This document shows, piece by piece, positions 36,201-46,710 of a stretch of DNA of 64,000 nucleotides. The position numbers were made by a program, and so were the translations under genes. This DNA is from Amblyornis subalaris. Lineage: Eukaryota > Chordata > Aves > Passeriformes > Ptilonorhynchidae. Within the stretch, counting starts at the first letter, position 1, and each line of letters begins with the position of its first letter. The stretch is from positions 2,128,887 through 2,192,886 of the forward strand of contig JACAXG010000104.1 of assembly GCA_018881555.1 (NCBI GenBank), in the 5' to 3' direction. The notes beneath the pieces were generated by a model. That model saw only the letters and a program-made list of their open reading frames with translations. It made no database searches and was not told the origin of the DNA.

Positions 36201-39200
36201 TCCAACAAAAGTGTTGCATGATTATTAATTTGTTTGAACTAAAGAGAGGCCTTCACAACAGCAAAGGCAAGGAGAGTCTAGAATTTTTGCTATCACAGAA
36301 TAAGCATGTCCACCGAAGCATATACAATTGCTGAAGAGTTCTTTCTAGCTTAAATTATTACATTTTACTGTTGAACAGAAAAAGTACACCCAGATACCAT
36401 ACAAAGATCACCTGCAAACAGAAACCAAATGACAAGAATGGTGCACTGTAGCTCACTGGCCTCCTGGCTACACAGTGCAGTGGTTAAAAGATAGCGACAC
36501 TCATGATCACGAACTCTTTGCACACCTACTTCTGCTCCAAACCCCAATCCTACTGTCAGCTCTGAAATTCCCTTCTTTTCCAGTTACCACTGTTTTCTTG
36601 AAACTTCAAGCAGGAGGAAAAATGNATGTAATTTTTCAAATGGTATATAAGGGGGTTTCTTGGCATCTTTAATTCTTTATTAAAATTGAGGCTTTACAGC
36701 CTTCTGTTGACTCATACTAAATGTTGTGTTCCTTACCATTTGCTTTGTTGAGCTCCACAAGTGTCCCTATATGTACAGGTAAACAATTTGCATGGAAAGG
36801 ATCTTTTTCCATCACTCTAAAAAAAAAATTAAAACAAAATCTGCAATGCACATTTCAAAAAATTTAATGTGTTAAAAGCAAGCTGCTTTTATAGTATATA
36901 ATGGTCCAGTCAATTACTACTTAAGGCACCAGAAAACTATTTGTGACTAAAAGGTAACTATTAACAGCATAATAAAGACTCTCTTCAGACCAGAAAAATA
37001 ACAGTTAATTCAGCTTAAAAGAGGATAACAGAAAATCCTGTCAGGCTGAATATATTAGAATTAGAAAATCAGAATAAAATGCATTTTTGCTTGCAGGTCA
37101 CTTCAAATTCAACCAGCAGACAGCAAGCAACAACATTTCTGTTCATCTTTTCCTTACATTTGACAGTAACTTTCAAGCAATAGTCCTCAACTTCCTGAGC
37201 TTAACAGCAGGCAGAATGCCTTAGGAGTCACATTTAGTTGAGCTGAGTAGAATTTTGTTTCCTGTGGCATTCATAAACACATCCATGTGTTCAGATCTAC
37301 AGCAGCTGAGAAGCAAACCATAGTAGTGTTCTGACCCCTCTGACAACCAAGCAGCAGCCCACATATGCCTGGGCTAGGTAACAACTGGTAGACAATACTC
37401 AGCCCATCAAAATTAGAAATAACATGCTAACTTCTTAAATTAATAATATCTTTTTATCATTATTAATAACATCATAACTTTTAATCGGCCAGAGAAATCA
37501 TACTTCCTAACTAACCAACTGATTCAAACCAGTTCATTCCGAGAGCCAAACAAGAAGTAGGTAGAGAGCACCCAAAACTGAAAGTACTAGAATAAGGAAG
37601 AGGATGGATGAAGGGAACTACAGCGTAGTGCTGATTAAGTGGAGTTTTACTTTGGATACTTCTCCTACGTATTATAAAAATACCATGTCTTGCCAGACAC
37701 AAACTACACATTTTAAATACCTGAAACATATGTAACATATGACATATATATTGAAATATATATCAAATCGTTATGTATTTCAATCCATTGAACAATAATA
37801 TCTGCTGTTAGACCAGGCATAATTATTACACTCCACCATATGAGAAAAAACCCTGAAAGTTGCTTTGTACACTTACACTGAAGTAAGCTTGTAACACATT
37901 TTGAAGTCACAGTTGTAATAATGTCTTTCAGCTAAGGATACTACCACATCCAGGTTTTCCTGAAGACCATCTACTGATTCAGGAATCAGTGTTTCACTGG
38001 GTTTATTATACTGAAAGACAAAAGAAACAACACTTGAAACAAAAATCCATCTAAAATTGGATGGTATAAGTATTAATATTTTTAGTCCTAAAAGAATATT
38101 TAAGAAGCATTAAAGTTCTTAAAATTTTTATTTTTAAACTGAAAGTTCATAAACCTATATTTGGTTAGATGTTTCTTTAGAATGTACTTAAAAGCTCATT
38201 TAAAACATGAAAGACGCTTGCCAGGGTCAATAGCTTTAGTGTAAGCTGTAGAAATTAATACTGAACAATATATAGTTGTTTTTTAGTGCTCTCACTTTAT
38301 CTTTGGATAAAAATAGTCTGGAATGATGATGTTATATCCCAATATTTTCAGATAACTGACATTTTGTCTACATTATTAACATTCTTTTTCCCCACCTAGA
38401 AGTTTCTCAAGAAATAAAGCTTCAGAAACAGAAGTCAGAATTTCAAGTTGTCACCACACCAGAAAACAATTTACAGAAAACTATTATACTACTCCATAAA
38501 GTGAGATGTACTGCATCAAAAATTTTAATAATTACATAGCCCATATTTATTTCAATGTTCAGAAAAAATGGGATCCAAGAAAATTTACACCCAAAGTCAA
38601 GATTTTCAATCAATTATCCAGCATTTTAGTCAATTTTGGGACTTACCTTTTTCAATTTATTCTCAAATAAAAAGTGAAGCAATTCTTGTTCTTCTTCTGT
38701 ACATTGTCTATTAAGAGGTAGAGATTCAAGAAGTTCTTTTTCTATATGAATTAAAAAACATTGAAGTGGTCAAATTACAGAAGAAAAAGCAAGATCCAAC
38801 ATTTCAAGAACTTACAGATGCAAAGGATTTTAAGATGCTCATCCCAACTGCAAGAAATATAACAGTACAGATACACTGAAACAGATAATACTAATAATTT
38901 TGGAAATAAGGATTGATTAGTTTTTCCTTCTACTCTTTAAAATAAAATTTGATAAAGATGACATTAACACATAACTATTTTTATTTACTCCACAAGTCAA
39001 ATTTTGTCACTCCGAATGCTCTATTAAGCAATGCGTAAGGTAACTAAGCAAACCCCAGGAGGGTTTCATTGGTTCAAAGCCTATGAAATTGAGAGCACAG
39101 GAAAAAACAATGTTTAGGCCGGGCAGAGCAGGGCTGCTTCTGCAGCTAACCAACAGGACAGCTGGGTTACTTTGTTTCTTTAAACTCTTAGCACTGCAGG

Positions 39201-39826
39201 ACTGAAAAATGAAAGTTCAAACGCAAATTTGCGCCGATCATAATTTTCACTCATTTCCTACGTTCTCTATTCCTAACATGTTGCAGCCTGTTACTTGTTG
39301 TACTGCCTCAATTTTTATCTAGGAAAACACATATTGAGAAAGCAGGTACATTTTACTTGTATTTGAGAAATACTTCTATCCAGACCTTCTTGTGCTGTCA
39401 GCATATGGTGCGATGTTAAAAGATCAAATGCTTCAAAGCAGTAAACATCAAGCTTCAAGGCCTCTTTGTAGCTGTAAGTTGCCAGGGTTCTATTATCCAA
39501 AGCATCATATATCTTCCCTCGCAAAAGGCATATAGAACTCTTGATCTGGTGGAAAAGCAGGATTGGAGGTCAAAGACTGAATCAATGTTTGCAATTTGGT
39601 TTTGAGCACAAATCAAATGGGCTTCCTGGAAAGTAAAAAGTATTTCATGTATGATAGAACCTGGTTTTCTAGTGCTATCTCTAAACACAAACTTGTCTCT
39701 ACTACCTCAAAAAACCCCAAAAGAATGTTTCTACTGCCAAATGAACACATGCTTGAAATAAGCAACAGGAGGACAGAGTTTATCTTTTCTACTTCTGGCA
39801 TCCAGCTCTCTGATAACTGAGTTGTG

Positions 39827-39863
<37 letters not shown>

Positions 39864-42800
39864 ATGATATACAATAATTATACTAAATTCCCTTCATACT
39901 CAACATAGAGAAATTGTCACTTCCAAAAGCAATACACATATTTCATGCAAGACAAGAATGACCACAGCAGAGACAAAAAAGGCCAAATCACTGGACTCAA
40001 CTGTTTTGAGAAAAAAAATATATCCCTATTTTTAATCCAAAACATAAATGTTCCAGAAATGAAAGCAGCGAAAGGCAATAATTACTAGTTGTNCTATGTC
40101 TATTAACTAACATGTTCTTTCAAAATTCCCTAAATGAGTATTCAGTTCAGTGAGAAGGCCACAAGTGTCAGCAAAAAAGAAAGTTAACACATTACCCATT
40201 TCTATCATCAGACTAAATGGTCCTTTAATCCCATTATACCAGCATTCAAAATCAGTCCACATCAACAATTTAATCCACCTTGCAACTTCAGTCTTACAGG
40301 GAAAATGCCACCTGTCAATCACCTACACTGTAATTTCAGCTAATAAATTTTAATTTGTACCTCTGAAACTAAAGACTTCACAGACCCTTCAGCCTACACG
40401 TGGTACCAATCTCTTTAAACTGTCTCTACAGAATTTTTTCACTGAGCTTCAAAAATTTCACCTTCACCTCACGTAATTTTCACAAATGTGAACAAAAAAT
40501 ATCCCACTAAGAAAAACACTTCAGTGATCATGAAGTACTTCATTAAAAATAACTGGAGGAGAAAAAAACTTGCTTTGTTATATCAGAANCTTCAGCCCAA
40601 CTGAAAGAAACATTAGCTTACATTATCAAGACTGAGCACAAAGCCAAAAGACTGTAAAAACCAATACTAGATCATGAAGCTCCTGCAAACTGTCTGCAAA
40701 TAAGTTATGGGAAATTGTTGAAAAGCACTGTTTATTTTTGCATACCAAGCTATTTTCANACAGGCAAGCTAACACACAACTTGTGACTGAAAAAAGAACA
40801 ATTCAGCATTTCTGAAAATCACGTTATCCAAAAATGAAAGCTTAAATACAGTTTCAGATTCATAGAGCTGTGAAATCACTTTCTGACTTCACACATTTTT
40901 TTTCTACAAAAATATNTGTTTAAATAATGTCACTTACAGAGGACTGTGACATCTCCCAGTCTGTGGTAGAATCTTTCAACCCACTTTCATCTTTCAAGTA
41001 CTTTTCAAAAAGTCGTTTGTTGATTGGCTCCTCCATATCAAGAATATCCAGGGCCTGTTGATGCTCTTTTGCAGCATACTAACCAAAAATGTACATGTAA
41101 AAAACAAAGTTTTGAAAAGTCTGTACATAAAGCACTAATGAACACAGTATCATGTTTCAAACGCATAGATCATAACAACCAGTGTTTATCAGCAAGTTTT
41201 TCGTGCATGCATTTTTTTGTTTGGCCATATGCCATTTTACAATTGCAGTTAGCTCTTTTACTGGCCCTCTATAATATGCAAAAATTATAAAATAAGCACC
41301 TAAAGAAAAATCTATTATTCAGCATTATGCAGTCAGAGAAACAGATATGGTTCTAAAACGAGTTAATACAGGCCCCAATAAAATAGCATCATCTTATTCT
41401 ATAAGCAGCGCATTATTCTATTTCAAATTTCTATATTTAATCTACCAATTGATTCAGTTATGTCTATGAAAGCACTGCATTCTACTTTTTATGTATCACA
41501 TTTTATACAGAAGTATAAAGCTGCTAACTATAGTTATACAAACATAAATCACATCTCCTCTGGTCAGATTACAACCAACCAAATAAAAGTGTAAACAGGA
41601 AGACATGAGACAAAAATGGTTCACATTCTTTCCCCACAAAATATTAGACGAGTATTTCCTGGAAAAAAAGGTCAGTCGGATTTCTTCAGAGTAGTACCAC
41701 AATGGATACTCCAGTGACCATAATGAAACTTAAAGAATGAACTCAACTGTCAGAAAATTTAAACCTGTTGTTCCAATGAACATAAATATCTACATGGCCT
41801 GTCAGGTACCTAATCAGGATGTGTCTTTTATTTAATTTGGTTTGTTTCCAATAGTGGTTAAAATGGGTACTCACATGACATCTAGCTGCAAGGTAGCGAC
41901 ATGCCTCATATAACTGAAAGAGAAGTTTCATATATATTAGTTATAAAGACAGAACANGACTGCATACACTACCAGACTCCATTTTGCTCTCTCCTTTTCA
42001 ATTTTATGGCTTCTTCATCCCTTTCACCATCAGAAGTCCTTCCTGACCAACATGACTAAATCTGTAACACTTTCTCTACTACTAAACTCTCAAAAGACAC
42101 TTACTTCACTCTTNCCTTTACCAGTCATTACCAGAGTGGAAGGACAGTTGAAACAACTACATCTGAAGTGACAATCCACTTTCCCATACCTGCTGCAGTT
42201 ACATCCTTGGACCCCTTCTCTTTTCTGTGACCGTATCTGGGGACAACACTTTGAACCTGACCAGTTGAACACAGAGCCATATAAACTACATCATGCAGTT
42301 TTTTAAATTACTTTTCTTATAAACGTTATCCTCTGACAGTGAAGAAGTCACTGTGGGTGGCAGCAGAGGTTTAAAGAGGGATAACAGTAGTATGTCTTTA
42401 ACCTACCTTATCCAACTTACGTGATCGAAGGGCATGTGCTGCCCTGTGATACTGAGCTGTTAGGTAAAGACATTGGGCCAACCAGTAGATATCTTGTGGT
42501 TCCTCTGAAATAAAAGAACAAATTACAAACATTAATTTACAATATATCTTTAAACACTTTAAATACAGAATATTCACTTTTGCTTCACTAGAGAAGTATT
42601 TTTCCACTACTGTAGCATCCTACTGAGATACAAGGTTTTATTTATAAATATGTATAAACAACTTACAATCTCTATCAGTGAGAGATTAAAATGAAAAAAT
42701 AATCAGATTTTAACTTTAAAGACAGCAGATAGTGCACTGGACAGTGAATACAAAGAATACCATACTAGAGGTGTGTAATGAGAAGGAGACAACAACAATA

Positions 42801-45800
42801 CAGATTAAAAAAGCAGTTGGAGGTTACCCTGCTCTTGGACATAGGGCAGAAAAAAACAATGCAGAATTGTCTCTCTCAAAAAAAAGATCAGTGGGAATCT
42901 AACAACAGTGAAAGCACTTGACTTGGAGTAGCAACTGCAGAAGCACAGCTTAGTACGCTCCTACCTTACTGGCAACCAAAGCCTTTGTTGGATCAAGGAC
43001 CTAGAATCACTTTAAGCAGTGTAAGTGGCCTGTGGCCATAGGCAGACACAGACGACCTGCATCAATTCCCTCTGCAAACCTGCATTCGACATGTCACCCA
43101 GGGCAACTGTGAGTCCTGGGGGAAACCACCATGGTCTCTTATTGCTTTTGGGTTTTTTTCTTTTTGTTTCTTAAGGAAGGCAAACCTTAAGGTTTGGCCA
43201 AACATGAATTTTAACACAAAGTTCAAAAGGGAGGGAAGATGAGTTCTGCTCTATTTAGGAGAATGGCATTCAAGAGATCACAAAAAAGCACTTACGCCAA
43301 ACTCAAAACTTCAGCATTTAGCCGAACAGCACTAAAATCCCACCAGAACATAACATTATCAGAAAGAAGTTAATAAAAAACAATGAAAAAAGCAACCACT
43401 TACCGTGAGAGAGTGAAGCTACTTTGTCAGCCCAAAACAGGGCACTTTGATACTGCTGCTGTAAAAGCATGATAGAAATAATTAGTATTCCTTTGGGGTT
43501 AGCTTTACTGGCTAATTTTGAAATATATTGTACATCAGGCACATTTAGTATCTTATATATGTAGTCTCTAATGAATGGCGATTCATGTTTCAGATCTTTG
43601 TAACTCAAAAAAATAGTTAAAAAGGGCCAGTACTGTAACCTCCAAGGGATATCACAAAGTAATTTGAAGTAGGGTTGTTAATTTATCTTCAATAAAATGC
43701 AGGTATCTTTGACCAAAAGGTATGTGCTGTGTAAGTATGGTAATAGGCCATTAGTTGATTTGCCATCACTGAAAAAGTACCAAGAATCTCCTCCTCCAGA
43801 TGAAATAATTTTAGAGGAAAGACAATACTATACATAAAAAAGGGCACATAAATTACTTCAGGTAACTTCAGCAGCATCATTTCTGAATAACAAATTTTCA
43901 TTCTCCAGTCAAGATGCTTCAACTTCACATAAAACCACAGCGCCCAAACGAATTTCCCCCTACTCTGGGACACACAGTTTCACTCTTGAGACGCTGGTTT
44001 GGGAGAAGCGAGTTGAATAGGTAAGAGTGGTGGCAACTACTGGCAATCAGACAGAAGCAGAATTTGCAGGTATATTCCACTAACTCAGCTAAAGTTGCCA
44101 CCAGGTTTTGCGTGCCAGGCAAAATCTCACAGAATTGGCTGAGATTATTTTCTGAGAAGACCCCCAGGGATTACTGGTGCTCCTTTTTATCCCACTCCAT
44201 GCAATGANGCATAACACCATTTCCAGGATATGCTGGACTTTAACAGATATCCTGTCATTATAGGGATTTGCAAGACTTTACAAGAGCATGTAGTGATAGG
44301 ACAAGGGGGAATGGATTCAAACTGAAAGAGAGTAGGTTTAGATTGGATGTTAGGAGGAAGTTCTTTGCTGTGAGGGTGGTGAGACACCGGAACAGGCTGC
44401 CCAGAGAAGCTGTGGATGCTCCCTCCCAGGAAATGTTCAAGGCCAGGCTGGATGGGGCTCTGAGCAACCTCATCTAGTGAAAGGTGTCCCTGACCATGGC
44501 AGCAGTGTTGGAACAAGATGATCTTTATGGTCCCTTCCAACCCAAACCATACTACAATTCTCTGAAGACCAGGAAAGCCTTGATGGCTTTTATCCTCTCC
44601 TGCACCATTGCAGTTGTGGAGTTTGTTTATAACCTTAGAGACTTTTATGCTTTTGGAGTAGATAGGTCTGGCAGACTTTTCCAAACTGCATGCACTAATG
44701 GTAGTCCAGTCCTCATAAAGTACTACACTCTCTGGCCTAAGCGGTCTCTTCTACCATGTGTTCTCACATTTTATACTTGATGGGGATTAAGAATGCCCAG
44801 CAAATTCGTCAAGAGAATAGTTTGGTTTCAATCTGCAGTCCTAAGGGGGGAAAAAAATTCAAAAAACCCACAACCCAAACCCCCACGTATTTAACAGCTG
44901 TCTACATGAAGAGGGGTTTAAATAACTCTCTCAACACCACAAAAGAAAGGTAAAATCCATGCCTACAGGGCATTGCACGACTTGTTGAGCAGTTTTACAG
45001 TTCTACAAGATGACTATATTACACAAAAAAGCAACCTCATGTTCCTCCTGATGCCCCTTCCTCAGAAGTGCACAACTGTCTATACAGCTGTATGGCAAAG
45101 CAGCTTAGGGAAACAGTTTAACTCAAATGAGAACAGCAAACCAAACCAATCAAACCCATCAAATTAGCTTAGGCCCCAAATCAGCCTTTCCGTCAGACTT
45201 GCCAGTCACACAGAGAAAAACCTTTGCTAGCTTCAGGGGTGTGTTTCTCTCAGCGGTGATGCCTGCACCACATCTGAACTAGGTGAGCAGCACAGTTTCA
45301 TGCTATGTTTAANCTAATTTTTTAATGCATTTTTCCTCTTGTGTCTTTTTTTCTTTTGCCCTCCAGCAACATCATTGCTGAATCTATCAACAAATGAAAA
45401 CAACCCTGCCCTCCTAATAGCAGACTGCAGCACTGCAGGAGTGCAACGGGCAGCTTTAATCACCAAGCAAGAGAATCACAGAATGGTCTGGGTCAGAAGA
45501 GACCTTAAAGATCATCTAGTTCCAACCTGCCATGGGCAGGGACACCTTCCACTAAACCAGGTTACTCAAAGCCTCATTCAAGCTAGCCTTGAATACTTCC
45601 AGGAATGGGGCATCCATAAGTTCTCTGCACAACCTGTTTCAAGTGCAACCCTCACAGTAAAGAATTTTTTCCTAATATGTAATCTAAACCTAATCTCTTT
45701 TAGTTTGAATCCATTCCCCCTTGTAATGATCATAGAATCATTAAGGTTGGAAAAAACATCCAAGATGATCAAGTCCAACCTTTGTCTGAACCCACCATGC

Positions 45801-46415
45801 TCACTAAACCATATCACCAAGTGCCATGTCCACTTCCAGGAATGGCGACGCCACCACTTCCCCGGGCAGCCCGTTGCAATGCCTAACCACCCTTTCAATG
45901 AAGAGNTTTTTTCCTTCTGGTATCCCACCTGAACCTCCCCTGGTGCAACTGAGGCCGTTTCCCTCTGTCTTAGATAAGCACGGCCCAACTTGCACAACCC
46001 AGGAGGGCGGGATCCTGCAAATACGCCTTCGCTACACAGCAGCCTCACCGCTCCCAGAGCGGGCTCTCCTTCTCCACACGAGGAAGAGATCAGGAAACCC
46101 CATCGCGAGGCCCCGGCTTCCACTGGAGACCGCACAGGCGGCGTTTCCGGCTCGCCGCACCCCTCTTCCACCGCCGCTCCTTCCCATTCCAGGGAAAACG
46201 GGGCATAAGTAAAAAATTACGCCCTCTCCGCCGCTATAGAGGTCGGCACCGCTGCCCGCCCCGCCCCGGCCTCCCTCCCCGCGGGAGCCACGCCGAGAGC
46301 GGTTTTTCCTCGCGGAAAGCCCAAGGGCCTGCCGCCCCTTCCCCAGCAGCCCCCGCCGAGCGCTCACCTGGTCGATGTAGTGCCGCACTCGCTTCCTGAG
46401 CCGTTCCAGGTTCAT
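23966..46415 (-). CDS. CDC16: CDC16 (APC6), anaphase-promoting complex subunit, complete 18-exon CDS
   Basis: CDC16 is a tetratricopeptide-repeat scaffold subunit of the nuclear/cytosolic APC/C ubiquitin ligase, which drives exit from mitosis; with CDC27 and CDC23 it forms the TPR arm, and its groove holds CDC26. Coding exons (minus strand): 46415-46368, 43458-43404, 42504-42407, 41913-41875, 41078-40938, 39545-39386, 38741-38647, 38010-37877, 36816-36737, 35162-35113, 34455-34382, 32432-32307, 31565-31413, 30780-30717, 28959-28898, 26191-26056, 25454-25364, 24231-23966. They join in frame to 623 residues (human is 620, from recall). The protein starts [11 protein letters not shown] and ends in the acidic tail [16 protein letters not shown]...SDHST. 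TPR helices are clear from about residue 334 to 510. The start matches the conserved N-terminus and has A at -3. The extra length is about one residue near 190 and two in the C-terminal tail. No AATAAA was seen within 1 kb of the stop; a TATAAA variant sits at 23812-23807. Confidence 0.97.
25364..25454 (-). CDS. CDC16: CDC16 coding exon 17
   Basis: 91 nt, phase 0 in and 1 out, acceptor taatag, donor TTG|gtaagt. It encodes [20 protein letters not shown] and [10 protein letters not shown], the last TPR segment. Confidence 0.96.
25699..25744. repeat. Perfect 18-bp inverted repeat (hairpin, 10-nt loop)
   Basis: Arms ATTCACATATCATGAGAT (25699-25716) and its exact reverse complement (25727-25744) flank a 10-base loop. 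It lies in CDC16 intron 16, between exons 17 and 16. Pairing stops sharply at both ends. Confidence 0.95.
26056..26191 (-). CDS. CDC16: CDC16 coding exon 16
   Basis: 136 nt, phase 2 in and 0 out, acceptor cctaacag, donor ACG|gtgcgt. It encodes [20 protein letters not shown] and [20 protein letters not shown], two adjacent TPR helices. Confidence 0.96.
27972..28650 (+). mobile_element. Probable solo LTR of an endogenous retrovirus (no coding genes)
   Basis: About 680 bp starting TGTAGGA and ending TCCTACA (7-bp terminal inverted match), with AATAAA at 28554-28559 after a long CT-rich tract and a GC-richer R/U5-like segment. TATA-like sequences precede it. No target-site duplication was found at these edges, and no gag, pol or env accompanies it. 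It lies antisense in CDC16 intron 15. Confidence 0.7.
28898..28959 (-). CDS. CDC16: CDC16 coding exon 15
   Basis: 62 nt, phase 0 in and 2 out, acceptor ttttgcag, donor CAA|gtaagc. It encodes [21 protein letters not shown] probable solo LTR lies about 250 bp downstream in intron 15. Confidence 0.95.
30717..30780 (-). CDS. CDC16: CDC16 coding exon 14
   Basis: 64 nt, phase 2 in and 0 out, acceptor tccttag, donor GAG|gtattt. It encodes [20 protein letters not shown] and a final Glu. The residue split across the junction is Asp (GA+C) where mammals have Glu. Confidence 0.95.
31413..31565 (-). CDS. CDC16: CDC16 coding exon 13
   Basis: 153 nt, phase 2/2, acceptor tttttag, donor GA|gtaagc. It encodes [20 protein letters not shown] and [16 protein letters not shown], a textbook TPR, then [14 protein letters not shown]. 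Confidence 0.96.
32307..32432 (-). CDS. CDC16: CDC16 coding exon 12
   Basis: 126 nt, phase 2 in and 2 out, acceptor tttttag, donor AAGG|gtgtgt (non-consensus at +3 to +5). It encodes the TPR around [20 protein letters not shown] and the helix ending QLMKG. Confidence 0.95.
33550..33574. repeat. (TTTG)n microsatellite
   Basis: Short TTTG run in CDC16 intron 11. Confidence 0.85.
34382..34455 (-). CDS. CDC16: CDC16 coding exon 11
   Basis: 74 nt, phase 0 in and 2 out, acceptor tctgtag, donor CAG|gtaatt. It encodes [20 protein letters not shown] followed by RRYL, a TPR helix pair. Confidence 0.95.
34612..34865 (+). mobile_element. CR1 LINE fragment (diverged, 3' end missing)
   Basis: CR1 features in order: 'cttattcagcctcatgaaga', 'gagggcttattgctgtcttc', 'ggatgggaaacaacgggtac', 'actggaaaaggttgctcaga'. 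The usual 3' terminal motif is absent. Antisense in CDC16 intron 10. Confidence 0.75.
35113..35162 (-). CDS. CDC16: CDC16 coding exon 10
   Basis: 50 nt, phase 1 in and 0 out, acceptor tatgtag, donor CCT|gtaagt. It encodes [16 protein letters not shown] after a split Glu. Confidence 0.94.
36737..36816 (-). CDS. CDC16: CDC16 coding exon 9
   Basis: 80 nt, phase 2 in and 1 out, acceptor tttttag, donor ATG|gtaagg. It encodes [19 protein letters not shown] and VELNKAN. Confidence 0.95.
37877..38010 (-). CDS. CDC16: CDC16 coding exon 8
   Basis: 134 nt, phase 0 in and 2 out, acceptor tctttcag, donor GT|gtaagt. It encodes [20 protein letters not shown] through [11 protein letters not shown]. Confidence 0.96.
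38647..38741 (-). CDS. CDC16: CDC16 coding exon 7
   Basis: 95 nt, phase 1 in and 0 out, acceptor catatag, donor AAG|gtaagt. It encodes [20 protein letters not shown] and on to ENKLKK. One extra Glu relative to the human sequence as I recall it. Confidence 0.95.
39386..39545 (-). CDS. CDC16: CDC16 coding exon 6
   Basis: 160 nt, phase 0 in and 1 out. It encodes [20 protein letters not shown] through SHHMLTAQE, a canonical TPR unit. The donor AAG|gtctgg departs from GTAAGT at +3, +4 and +6, but joining here restores the frame into exon 7. Confidence 0.95.
39831..39860. repeat. (AT)15 microsatellite
   Basis: Uninterrupted AT dinucleotides, 30 bp, in CDC16 intron 5. Confidence 0.95.
40938..41078 (-). 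CDS. CDC16: CDC16 coding exon 5
   Basis: 141 nt (47 codons, phase 0/0), from [18 protein letters not shown] to DWEMSQSS, acceptor ggttag, donor TCT|gtaagt. Also symmetric. Confidence 0.96.
41875..41913 (-). CDS. CDC16: CDC16 coding exon 4 (39 nt)
   Basis: A 39-nt exon encoding [13 protein letters not shown], flanked by tttcag and CAT|gtgagt, phase 0 on both sides. Its skipping would remove 13 residues without a frameshift. Confidence 0.94.
42407..42504 (-). CDS. CDC16: CDC16 coding exon 3
   Basis: 98 nt, acceptor tttcag, donor AAG|gtaggt, phase 1 in and 0 out. It encodes residues 35-67, including [19 protein letters not shown], a highly conserved N-terminal TPR. Confidence 0.96.
43404..43458 (-). 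CDS. CDC16: CDC16 coding exon 2
   Basis: 55 nt between a ttttacag acceptor and an ACG|gtaagt donor, ending in phase 1. It encodes [18 protein letters not shown], the first helix pair of the N-terminal TPR region. Intron 1 before it (2.9 kb) holds three CR1 fragments. Confidence 0.96.
44263..44565 (+). mobile_element. CR1 LINE 3' fragment
   Basis: Shows 'ggacaagggggaatggattc', 'gaacaggctgcccagagaag', 'ggctggatggggctctgagc' and 'ggtcccttccaacccaaacc'. Antisense in CDC16 intron 1. Confidence 0.9.
45473..45729 (-). mobile_element. CR1 LINE 3' fragment
   Basis: Reverse CR1 with its 3' end on the left: 'gaatcacagaatggtctgg', 'aagatcatctagttccaacc', 'gggacaccttccactaaacc'. It extends to 'gaatccattcccccttgta'. 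Confidence 0.9.
45730..45972 (-). mobile_element. CR1 LINE 3' fragment abutting another CR1
   Basis: Reverse CR1 of a different subtype: 'catagaatcattaaggttgg', 'gatcaagtccaacctttgtc', 'ccatatcaccaagtgccatg', 'cgggcagcccgttgcaatgc'. Its 3' end begins exactly where the neighbouring CR1 stops. Confidence 0.9.
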
Positions 46416-46600
46416 CCTCCCTCCCGCGCCGTCCCTGGATCTCGGAGCCGCCGAGGGACCGCGGGCCGCCCGCCGGTGCAGCGCCCAAATCCGCCCCCCG
46501 CCTTCCCGCCCTCCCTCCCGGAAACAGCGCCCCGAGCGCGGCGTTCCGGAGGCGCTGCGGCCGCCGGGGATATCCCCTCGCGCGGACCGCTGGCTCCACA
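46030..46600 (-). promoter_or_regulatory. CDC16: CDC16 CpG-rich promoter and exon 1
   Basis: CpG-dense block around the CDC16 start, with ETS-like CCGGAA cores near 46518 and 46544. There is no TATA box in this block. The leader upstream of the ATG has an in-frame TAG at 46607-46605 and no in-frame ATG after it. Confidence 0.75.
46368..46415 (-). CDS. CDC16: CDC16 coding exon 1
   Basis: Sixteen codons from the initiator ATG (46415-46413) to a CAG|gtgagc donor, phase 0. It encodes [16 protein letters not shown], which matches the mammalian N-terminus except at two residues. It lies in a CpG-rich block. Confidence 0.96.
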
Positions 46601-46710
46601 CCCCCTAAATAAACATATTCGGGGACTTTTCTCTGCAGTCCATTGCCCGAAAAATTTGTGTTGAGGGACTTCTTCACAGTTTCGAAGCTAAAAATCGTCC
46701 GTGGAATTTG

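Larger units (their letters stand above)
43459..46367 (-). other. CDC16 intron 1 (2.9 kb)
   Basis: Contains CR1 copies at 44263-44565 (+), 45473-45729 (-) and 45730-45972 (-). The part next to exon 1 (46030-46367) belongs to the CpG-rich promoter block. No extra exon is recognisable. Confidence 0.75.

Noticed and set aside
45339..46171. Nearly 200-codon open frames on both strands
   Set aside because: They lie over the two CR1 fragments and the CpG-rich edge and match no protein I know.
46416..46601. N-terminal extension of CDC16 in the same frame
   Set aside because: The frame is open only back to a TAG at 46607-46605, and the apparent upstream start at 46601 is GTG, not ATG. The conserved protein starts at 46415.
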